This document shows positions 1 to 6,651 of a DNA stretch of 46,852 nucleotides, piece after piece; the first letter of the stretch is position 1, and each line of letters opens with the position of its first letter. The notes under the pieces are model-generated. The model was not told where the DNA came from. It worked only from the letters and a program-made list of their open reading frames with translations, and made no database searches. The position numbers and the translations under genes are program-made. This DNA is from Ilyobacter polytropus (GTDB taxonomy: Bacteria > Fusobacteriota > Fusobacteriia > Fusobacteriales > Fusobacteriaceae), in the NCBI GenBank assembly GCA_003246855.1, contig QKCP01000134.1, positions 1 to 46,852 of the forward strand, written 5' to 3'.

Positions 1-26
1 ACAACATAATACTCATTAAAAGGTTA

Positions 27-1124
27 TTATTCATTACTTAGATCTCCTCTATTCTTTTTATCTAGCTTCATAATGGATTTATATAGATTTTCTATCCCTT
101 TATAGAAGCTGACTATCTCGACCTGCTCATTCCTCCTGTACTTATTTTTTCCGTTTGCGAGACCAACGGTTAATGTGTCTATGCCAAATTCCATCCCGAC
201 CGAAACCTCGCTGTTTGATATGACGCTGTAGGTCTTTATGCCCAACTCCTGTTGTGTTTCTATAAATATCTCTTCTAGTAGACTTTCTTCTATGGCCATC
301 TCATTTTTTCTGAGTATTTCCTTAAACTTTATCTCGATGTTTTCTTCTTTTGAAAGGCCCCTTATTATCTCCTTTATAGTATCTACACCCTTCGCTATAT
401 CAGAGGAGTTAAAGCTCCTCATCTCTAATTCAAGATGTGCCTTATCAGGTATTATATCATAAAATACCCCGGATGTTAACTTAGAAATATTAAAAACAAG
501 TGAATCTCCCAGCTCCTCATCTCTAAGCCTCTTTATAAAAAGCGCCGCTGTCTCTATCGGATTCGGTTCAATATAGTCTTGCCATATATCTCCGCCCTTA
601 CCTATAAATTCCATATTCATTCTTGATACTGCAAAATTAGACTTACTTATATTACCCAGTTCCATGGTTTGTAGATTTATGATCCCGTTGACCTTTTCGT
701 CTACATTTTTTAAAAAGTTTCTAAGTCCATGACTATCAGATTTCCCGCCTGTAGTCGCAACAAGATAGATGTTATCGTGTAGGTAATGGTTTTTTATCAG
801 GTCACCTAATATCAAAAGTGCGCACAGAGCCATGGTGTTATCAGCAGGCCCTATATTGCATATTTCCTTCATTTTCATCTGAATGTTTCTAGAATCCTTT
901 ATCTGTTCCAAGCTGCAGTTTACAACCAATGCCTCACTGCTGTTCCCTTTTATTTTTGCAATCACATTCCCGTTAGGATCTAGCTTAGTGTCCTCCACCC
1001 CGTACTCTACAAAAATATCCATAAGATACTTGCCTTTTAGTATCATGTCACTTTTTGAGAAGTTGCTTAATTTTAAAAAATGATTTAAGATTTCCTCTTC
1101 TCTGTTCATTAAAACTTTTTTCAT
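27..1124 (-). CDS. M20-family peptidase-like protein, metal site degenerate
   Basis: The fold pattern is that of M20 (PepT/DapE-like) aminoacyl hydrolases. It has an N-terminal catalytic-domain core, a GPADN segment at residues 96-100 (family G-A/S-D-N), a dimerisation-type insert at about 167-265, and a C-terminal segment ending in a R-N-E-x-V pattern (335-339). The usual metal ligands are not visible. The first His-x-Asp is replaced by NCSLE (73-77), the EE-x-G motif by GKSDSHG (131-137), and the terminal His before the N-E by Arg. Only the bridging Asp (D99) remains, so hydrolase activity is doubtful. Residue numbers here count from a GTG 12 bases upstream; I prefer the ATG at 1124-1122 because a GGTGGG ribosome site sits just before it. 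The gene follows dnaX by 17 bases and is probably cotranscribed. Its function is not known to me. Confidence 0.75.
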   Translation of the reverse strand: MKKVLMNREEEILNHFLKLSNFSKSDMILKGKYLMDIFVEYGVEDTKLDPNGNVIAKIKGNSSEALVVNCSLEQIKDSRNIQMKMKEICNIGPADNTMALCALLILGDLIKNHYLHDNIYLVATTGGKSDSHGLRNFLKNVDEKVNGIINLQTMELGNISKSNFAVSRMNMEFIGKGGDIWQDYIEPNPIETAALFIKRLRDEELGDSLVFNISKLTSGVFYDIIPDKAHLELEMRSFNSSDIAKGVDTIKEIIRGLSKEENIEIKFKEILRKNEMAIEESLLEEIFIETQQELGIKTYSVISNSEVSVGMEFGIDTLTVGLANGKNKYRRNEQVEIVSFYKGIENLYKSIMKLDKKNRGDLSNE

Positions 1125-1141
1125 AATCCAACCCACCTATT

Positions 1142-2599
1142 TTAAGACATTATTTCTCCATCGAAAAACTCAACCACTTTTTCTACAAATGAATCCCCAT
1201 CTGTGCTTTTCTCTACTGTTCTCCCTTCGGAGACCACCTCATATCTGACATCTAGTCCAGAAGAAAGTACCTCCCTTACGGTTTCTAGAAATACCTCATG
1301 GTACTGTGGTTTTTCCATTGCACTTTTAGAATATTGATTTTCGTATGTGAAGCCTACGCAGAGTACATTCCCTTCAACTCTTAACGGAGTCGCCCCGTTA
1401 AGTAGGGCAATGAGGGTTATTTTTTTGCTCTTAGCCACCCTCACTACCTCATTCCATTTTTCTCTTACTTCCTGAATATTTACAGTTGCTTCCCCGCTTA
1501 TCTGTATTGCAGAAATCGGCTCTGACTGCGGCTCTCTCACTGTGACCTTCTCAACAACTGGCACTGTCTTGACAGAAGTTTTTATACTTTCCAAGCCGCT
1601 TAAATGGTAGAGTACTACATACCCTAGCAGTCGCTTATCCTCTTCATATTTGAATTTTGAAAGTACGTCAAAGATTTTTTCTATAGAAAAAAGGCACCTC
1701 TCAATCCCTATCTCTTTTGAGTTCTCCTTCAAATACTTTGCAAAATCCTTGAAAAACCCTTCCAAATTTATAGAGTTTTCCCACAGTTCATCAAGAAATT
1801 CCATACCTGATTCAATATCCCTTTTATCTAAGATTCCAAGGAATTTCTCCAAAAACCTTTTCGGTATAACTCCAAGAGCTTTTTCTGTTTTATCTACGTC
1901 TATCTCTTCTCCAAAATATGTCGATACCAGCCTTTCAAATATTGAAATGGCATCCCGCATACTGCCCCCGGCTCTTTCATATATGAGCCTTAAACTCTCT
2001 TCGTCTATGCTCACTTCTTCTTTTTCAGCTATCTCCAAAAGCTTAGCCTTTGTTTCTAAAAAATTAAGGGGTTTAAAGTCATACCTTTGGCATCTTGAGA
2101 TTATAGTATCTAGTACCTTGTCCGGCTCTGTCGTTGCCAAAATGAAGACCACATGTCCTGGTGGCTCCTCCAATGTTTTAAGTAGTGCATTAAAGGCTTC
2201 CTTGGTAAGCATATGAACCTCGTCTATTATATATACTTTCTTTCTGCCTCTTACAGGCTGATAATTTATCTTATCCTTCAGTGAACGTATTTCGTCGATT
2301 CCCCTATTGGAAGCAGCATCGATCTCTATCAAGTCTATAAAAGTCCCATTGTTTATCGCTCTACAATTCTCGCATGTATTGCATGGAGTATCAGTGATAC
2401 CATTTGTAATGCAGTTTAGACCTTTAGCTATTAACCTGGCAGTGGTTGTTTTCCCAACCCCTCTAGGACCAGTGAAAAGATAAGCATGTGCCATCCTGTC
2501 CTTTTTAAGCGAATTTTTTATCGTACGGATTATATCCTCTTCCCCCGCAACCTGCTCAAAGTCCATGGGTCTGTATTTCCTATACAAGGTTAAGTGCAT
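1142..2599 (-). CDS. dnaX: DNA polymerase III subunit gamma/tau
   Basis: This is the clamp-loader ATPase that opens and loads the beta clamp during replication. It has the AAA+ Walker A GPRGVGKT at residues 44-51, a zinc-binding set of Cys at 63, 73, 76 and 79, Walker B IIDEVHML with D126/E127, and sensor/arginine-finger ISRCQRYDF near 167-175. A clamp-loader collar follows to about residue 350. A linker and a small C-terminal domain (about 375-470) match the Firmicutes-type DnaX tail. At 485 residues it is shorter than E. coli tau. The ribosome site GGGAGGAAAAC precedes the ATG. An A7 run at codons 392-394 followed by a hairpin may allow a shorter gamma form (see findings). The usual ybaB-recR neighbours are absent; an M20-like gene follows instead. 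Confidence 0.97.
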   Translation of the reverse strand: MHLTLYRKYRPMDFEQVAGEEDIIRTIKNSLKKDRMAHAYLFTGPRGVGKTTTARLIAKGLNCITNGITDTPCNTCENCRAINNGTFIDLIEIDAASNRGIDEIRSLKDKINYQPVRGRKKVYIIDEVHMLTKEAFNALLKTLEEPPGHVVFILATTEPDKVLDTIISRCQRYDFKPLNFLETKAKLLEIAEKEEVSIDEESLRLIYERAGGSMRDAISIFERLVSTYFGEEIDVDKTEKALGVIPKRFLEKFLGILDKRDIESGMEFLDELWENSINLEGFFKDFAKYLKENSKEIGIERCLFSIEKIFDVLSKFKYEEDKRLLGYVVLYHLSGLESIKTSVKTVPVVEKVTVREPQSEPISAIQISGEATVNIQEVREKWNEVVRVAKSKKITLIALLNGATPLRVEGNVLCVGFTYENQYSKSAMEKPQYHEVFLETVREVLSSGLDVRYEVVSEGRTVEKSTDGDSFVEKVVEFFDGEIMS

Positions 2600-2619
2600 G
2601 TTTTCCTCCCAAAAAGAAA

Positions 2620-2696
2620 TAGAATTAAAAAATTAAAAAAATCACACGTTCTGTTTAAGATAAATAATTTAGGAAATTATTAATTTTTTAATTCTA
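2620..2696 (-). repeat. Perfect 17-bp inverted repeat in the dnaX leader
   Basis: Two 17-bp arms (2620-2636 and 2680-2696) are exact reverse complements. They enclose 43 bases that contain a second small hairpin (AATAATTT at 2664-2671 against AAATTATT). The element lies between the regulator terminator and the dnaX ribosome site. It is almost pure A+T, so it could be a weak RNA hairpin, an operator, or a promoter-associated AT element. Confidence 0.55.
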
Positions 2697-2722
2697 CCTC
2701 TTCTTAATTAAATTTATTTGTT

Positions 2723-2757
2723 AAAAAGCAAAAAAGCCCGAGGCTTTTTTGCTTTTT
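2723..2757 (-). terminator. Rho-independent terminator after the NtrC-like gene
   Basis: A 16-bp perfect stem (AAAAAGCAAAAAAGCC against its complement) with a 3-base loop ends in A/T runs on both sides. It starts 12 bases beyond the stop of the NtrC-like gene and separates that operon from dnaX. Confidence 0.9.
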
Positions 2758-2768
2758 ACTATTTTAAA

Positions 2769-4163
2769 CTATTCTAATCCGTAGTTGTTCATTTTTGTTC
2801 TAAGTGTATTTCTTGTGATTCCAAGTATCTCTGCCGTTTCAACTTTTTTACCGTTTGTTATCTCCAGAACCTGTCTTATAAGCTCTCTTTCGACTCTCGA
2901 GATAATATTACCATAATAGTTTTTTTGGTTATTAGACTTTAAGATAGAGATTTCTCCTTCTATCCAGTCTGCAAGTACCCAGTCCTGTATGTCTCCATGC
3001 CTTTTTGATATCTTAGCACCGATTACATTTGCAGGGAGGTCTTCTATTAGTAAACTAGAACCCCTACATAAAGCCATGGCTGATTTGATGGCATTTTGAA
3101 GTTCTCTTACGTTTCCAGGCCAGTCATATTTCATAATTTTATTTATTGCAGGTTTTGATACACCTTTTACACTTTTTTGGAACTCATCATTAAATGTTTG
3201 AATGTAATGGTCTATAAGAAACGGTATGTCATCCTTTCTTTCACGAAGAGCAGGCATCTCTATATCTAATACTTTCAACCTATGGTAAAGCTCCTCACTA
3301 AATTTACCTTCGACGATAAGTTCCTCTAAGTTTTGGCTTGTAGAAGCTACAAGTCTAAGATCTACTTTTATTGTAGTGGTTCCACCTATTCTAAAAAATT
3401 CGCCTTCTTGAAGCACGCTGAGTATCTTCACCTGAGAATCTAAACTCAAATCTTCAATATTACCTAAGAAAAGTGTCCCTCCGTTTGCTTTTTCAAGCTC
3501 ACCTACTTGAGATATAACCGCACCTTTAAACGCTCCTTGTTCATAACCAAATATTTTTCTTTCAAGAATTATATCCTGCATTGCGCTACAGTTTATAGTC
3601 ATAAAAGGCATCTCTTGCCTTTCACTGAACTTATGTATCGCCTTGGCTACAAGTTGCTTACCTGTCCCTTTTTCTCCAGTTATAAGAACTGAGACATTGC
3701 TTGAAGCAACTTTTCCTACCATTTTGTACACATCTACCATTGCAGGGGTACTACCTATTATTTTTTCTTCTCCAGCAGTTATCTTTGTTCCTACTTTTTC
3801 AGCTTTTAACTTCTGGTCTTTTAATGCTTTTTCAATAATTTTTTTGATTCTTTCACCGTCTACAGGTTTCATCAGATAGTCGTAAGCTCCAGCCTTAACA
3901 CTTCCTGCTATTACATTCAGTCCGGCCCTCTCTCCTATTACTATGACTATCATTTTTTTGTACACGTTTAAGATTCTTTCTATTACCTCTATTAGCTTCT
4001 CGTATTTTAACTCGTCGCCATCTAAGATAACAGCATTGTATTTATTTCTTTTTATTTCATCAAAAATATCAGAAAAGTTGTCTATGAAACTTACTTCTCC
4101 ACCTGTTGATTCTGTTAGCTCTAACTCAAGCTTTTTCTCTAACATTACACCTAAAATACTCAA
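2769..4163 (-). CDS. NtrC-family regulator with degenerate sigma-54 ATPase motifs
   Basis: The domain order is a receiver-like region (1-115, possible phosphoacceptor D48, but no N-terminal acidic pair), an AAA+ sigma-54-interaction domain (about 135-370), and a Fis-type helix-turn-helix at the C-terminus (ETAEILGITRNTLRTKM). The fold is clear, but key residues have changed. Walker A is GEKGTGKQ (163-170). Walker B reads LFLGN (231-235) where the family has LFLDE. The GAFTGA loop is GAFKGA (210-215). The first Arg of the FR-x-DLxxRL arginine-finger segment is Ser (FSEELYHRL). ATP hydrolysis and sigma-54 contact are therefore unlikely, and it may act as a sigma-54-independent DNA-binding regulator. 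The start is probably TTG, placed 8-9 bases after an AGAGGTG site; the next ATG is six codons later. It follows tonB by 12 bases. Confidence 0.85.
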   Translation of the reverse strand: MSILGVMLEKKLELELTESTGGEVSFIDNFSDIFDEIKRNKYNAVILDGDELKYEKLIEVIERILNVYKKMIVIVIGERAGLNVIAGSVKAGAYDYLMKPVDGERIKKIIEKALKDQKLKAEKVGTKITAGEEKIIGSTPAMVDVYKMVGKVASSNVSVLITGEKGTGKQLVAKAIHKFSERQEMPFMTINCSAMQDIILERKIFGYEQGAFKGAVISQVGELEKANGGTLFLGNIEDLSLDSQVKILSVLQEGEFFRIGGTTTIKVDLRLVASTSQNLEELIVEGKFSEELYHRLKVLDIEMPALRERKDDIPFLIDHYIQTFNDEFQKSVKGVSKPAINKIMKYDWPGNVRELQNAIKSAMALCRGSSLLIEDLPANVIGAKISKRHGDIQDWVLADWIEGEISILKSNNQKNYYGNIISRVERELIRQVLEITNGKKVETAEILGITRNTLRTKMNNYGLE

Positions 4164-4175
4164 ATCATATCACCT

Positions 4176-5129
4176 CTATTTCTTCCTAATTAGTTCAAAA
4201 TCATATGTCACACTTACTTTGCCGGATATCGGCAGCCCATTTTGATAGATAAATATCTTCCATGTGTTCGCAACTTCAGATACTGCTAAATCTAGTACGG
4301 AATACCCACTTTTTTCTATCCTAACTTTTCTTACACTTCCAGTTTCATCTACATCTAAAATCGCTGTAACCTTGCCCTTCATCCCATTTTTTTCTGCTTC
4401 CAAAGGATATTTAGGCTCCATGTTGCTTTTCGACCAAATCGGAACTAGCCCTTCTTCTAAAGTGCCGAGTTTAAACCCTTCCGGCAAATTATTGTTTGTC
4501 CCACTTTCATCTTTAAAATTAATCCATTTTAGTTCTTCGTTGCCAACTTTTGTACTGACGTTATAATTGCCCTTGAATACCTCGTCTTTTAGAGTTGGAA
4601 CTACCTCTTTTACCTGTTTCAATTCCCCTTCTACCCTATGTAGAGCCGTGTTGTTCTTTTCTGTAGAATTATCAATCTTTGCGTCCCTATAGATCCCCCT
4701 TATGTCTTTTTTAGCCACTTTAAGTGGACTGTTACTATTAGATGCCAAAAAATCAAACTTAGGTTCATCAATTTTTATTTCGCTTATATTTATTCCCTCA
4801 TTAAAATTTAACACGTTTTTATCCTTTTTTTCAACCACTTTTTCATTTTTTATCTCTTTTATTTCATTTTTTTTGATATCTTCTATATTTTTTGCAGTAT
4901 TTTCCCCTGCTGCCTCTGCCCTCTTATCACTGTTTTCTTTTTCTGCATCAACCTTTTTTGGCTTTTCAAAAGAAGATATCTGTACCTCTATCCCGCTTTT
5001 TAGCTGAAGGATCTCTTCGCTTTCCTCGATAAGCACATCTTTGAAGCCCGGAAGAACCATAATAAGTGCTATGTGTATCGCCAAGCTGATAAAAAGTATA
5101 AAGGTGAACTTTTTCTCATCCCTATACAT
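4176..5129 (-). CDS. tonB: TonB family energy-transducing protein
   Basis: TonB spans the periplasm and passes proton-motive energy from ExbB/ExbD to the outer membrane. One N-terminal membrane segment (about residues 9-28) is followed by a long Lys/Glu/Asn-rich spacer instead of a Pro-rich one, and a C-terminal TonB domain (about 235-317). That domain has the family pattern P-x-YP-x-x-A, then G-x-V and V-D-E-T-G-S-V. The gene lies 8 bases after exbD and 12 before the NtrC-like gene. No TonB-dependent receptor gene is nearby, so the load it powers may be the TPR protein of the same operon or a receptor elsewhere. That link is inference. Confidence 0.92.
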   Translation of the reverse strand: MYRDEKKFTFILFISLAIHIALIMVLPGFKDVLIEESEEILQLKSGIEVQISSFEKPKKVDAEKENSDKRAEAAGENTAKNIEDIKKNEIKEIKNEKVVEKKDKNVLNFNEGINISEIKIDEPKFDFLASNSNSPLKVAKKDIRGIYRDAKIDNSTEKNNTALHRVEGELKQVKEVVPTLKDEVFKGNYNVSTKVGNEELKWINFKDESGTNNNLPEGFKLGTLEEGLVPIWSKSNMEPKYPLEAEKNGMKGKVTAILDVDETGSVRKVRIEKSGYSVLDLAVSEVANTWKIFIYQNGLPISGKVSVTYDFELIRKK

Positions 5130-5137
5130 GACACCAC

Positions 5138-5581
5138 CTACTCTTCCATCGGAGCTGCATCTATATTTAAAACATTTGCCCCCGCTTCTTTTGATAGCGT
5201 CATAAGTTTAACTATGCTTCCATAATCCAATTTTTTATCCGCACTTATTATTACCTCTTTTTTCCCGCTGTCCAAAAGTCCTGTTTCCAGTACAGACTTC
5301 AGGTTTTCAAAATCGGTTTTTATGCTTTTCTTCTCTTGGTTTTTCAGGTACATATTTACAAAAATATCTCCCTCTAGATTCATCAATACCTGTACACTTT
5401 CAACCTGCGCTTCCTCCTGTATACTCGACTGGGGGAGCTCGATATTAAGACCGCTATTGACATCTTTAAAAGTGGTTGCAACCATGAAAAATATAAGCAG
5501 GAGGAAGACGACGTCTATTAAAGGAGTCAATTCCAATATCAAATTATTGTTTCTCCTTCTTACTATCTTTCTAGTCTTCAT
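5138..5581 (-). CDS. exbD: ExbD/TolR family biopolymer transport protein
   Basis: This is a component of the proton-driven ExbB-ExbD motor in the inner membrane. It has a short basic cytoplasmic start, a single membrane helix (about 18-37) carrying the essential Asp in LTPLIDVVFLLL (D23), and a periplasmic domain to residue 147. The length is normal for the family. It begins 9 bases after exbB and runs on into tonB, so the three are probably made as a unit. Sequence alone does not separate ExbD from TolR; the adjacent tonB favours ExbD. Confidence 0.95.
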   Translation of the reverse strand: MKTRKIVRRRNNNLILELTPLIDVVFLLLIFFMVATTFKDVNSGLNIELPQSSIQEEAQVESVQVLMNLEGDIFVNMYLKNQEKKSIKTDFENLKSVLETGLLDSGKKEVIISADKKLDYGSIVKLMTLSKEAGANVLNIDAAPMEE

Positions 5582-5590
5582 GACAGCTTC

Positions 5591-6205
5591 CTACTTTCTA
5601 AGTAAATTAATAAATTCAACGCTAGATTTTTCCATCTCATTTACAATGTTATCTATTTTTTTATTGAAATAATTATAGAATATCAAAGCAGGTATGGCTA
5701 CAGAAAGCCCAGCCGCAGTGGTTATTAGAGCCTGCGATATCCCCTCAGCTAAAAGCTCAGGCGTCCCAGTCCCAACTTCAGAAATGACCCTAAAAGCTTT
5801 TATCATCCCGGAAACGGTCCCTAATAGCCCCACAAGCGGGGTTACATGTGCTGTCACGCCAAGTAGCCACATAAACTTTTCTAATCTAGGAAGTTGCGAT
5901 AAAGCTACTTCTCTGGATTTTTCCTCCAAATAGGCCAAATCCGCTGGATTTGAAAAATCTGTTTCATTTATCAACTCCTTGAGCACCTTTGAGCTTGAAT
6001 TTTCATACAAGTCACAAAGTTCCATAGCACCTTCTTTATTCTTATTTTTTATACACTCTTCTATCTCATACTTTATAGCACTCATATCTCCTTTTTCAGA
6101 AATGAAAAAGTAGAGCATTCTCTCCACTATAACCGCAGTGCCCATTACAGATAAGATTAGTATTATGTACATAAGCGGTCCGCCACTTTTAAATATCTCT
6201 AGCAT
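5591..6205 (-). CDS. exbB: ExbB/TolQ/MotA family proton channel protein
   Basis: ExbB is the channel subunit that, with ExbD, converts proton flow into motion of TonB. It has three membrane segments (about 11-29, 113-137, 159-181) with a large cytoplasmic loop between the first two. The conserved TPLVGLLGTVSG and LITTAAGLSVAIPA stretches carry the Thr residues that line the channel in this family. It is 204 residues long with a strong AAGGAGG ribosome site. A stem-loop lies just upstream, between it and the small membrane protein gene. Confidence 0.95.
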   Translation of the reverse strand: MLEIFKSGGPLMYIILILSVMGTAVIVERMLYFFISEKGDMSAIKYEIEECIKNKNKEGAMELCDLYENSSSKVLKELINETDFSNPADLAYLEEKSREVALSQLPRLEKFMWLLGVTAHVTPLVGLLGTVSGMIKAFRVISEVGTGTPELLAEGISQALITTAAGLSVAIPALIFYNYFNKKIDNIVNEMEKSSVEFINLLRK

Positions 6206-6235
6206 GTTTTCCTCCTTGTCATTTTAAGCTACACC

Positions 6236-6270
6236 CACTTTATTGTGAGCGGAGCTCGGCTACTAAAGTG
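6236..6270 (-). other. Intercistronic stem-loop overlapping a stop codon
   Basis: CACTTTA and TAAAGTG (6236-6242, 6264-6270) pair exactly, with an inner GAGC/GCTC stem. The structure includes the stop codon of the 126-residue gene and sits upstream of the exbB ribosome site. No U-run follows on the minus strand, so it looks like a processing or stability element rather than a terminator. Confidence 0.5.
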
Positions 6271-6643
6271 CCGACGCCCCCGCTACAACAAGTATTCCAA
6301 TTAATATGTATTTCCACCAGCTTTTTGCCTTCGACTCGTTTAAATCAGACATGATGTCTTTTTCGATATTGTCTTCTACATTGACATTCACGTCCCCCAG
6401 CTTCTCACCGGTAAGCTTCATCTCTTTCAGCTTATCTTTGTCACTAGTAACGCCTATGTCGTTTTCAAGTTGTTCCAGCTTTACATTGCCCAACCCATCT
6501 TCTACTCCATCTACTTCTTGATTTTCATTGTATATCTCTTTATTTACCCCTGTTACATCTTTTTTTATCTCCACAGCTTCCTCTGCAGAAAAACTTGCAA
6601 AGCTAAAATAAATAACGCCCAACATTATCCAGATTTTTTTCAT
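6263..6643 (-). CDS. Small secreted protein with C-terminal membrane anchor
   Basis: I do not recognise a family for this 126-residue protein. It has a signal peptide (about 1-19, ending SFASFSA), a mostly acidic Glu/Asp/Lys-rich middle likely to be extended or coiled, and a C-terminal hydrophobic segment (WWKYILIGILVVAGASAL, about 109-126) that ends the protein. This predicts a periplasmic domain tethered by its tail. It starts 8 bases after the TPR gene stop and precedes exbB, so it is probably a partner of the TPR-ExbBD-TonB set. Composition resembles its neighbours. Confidence 0.7.
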   Translation of the reverse strand: MKKIWIMLGVIYFSFASFSAEEAVEIKKDVTGVNKEIYNENQEVDGVEDGLGNVKLEQLENDIGVTSDKDKLKEMKLTGEKLGDVNVNVEDNIEKDIMSDLNESKAKSWWKYILIGILVVAGASAL

Positions 6644-6651
6644 ATCTCCCC

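Noticed and set aside
5322-5672. Plus-strand open frames opposite exbD/exbB, tonB, rsmH, tilS and other genes
   Set aside because: They lie wholly inside well-supported minus-strand genes, show no ribosome sites or family motifs, and are expected from antisense reading of AT-rich coding DNA.
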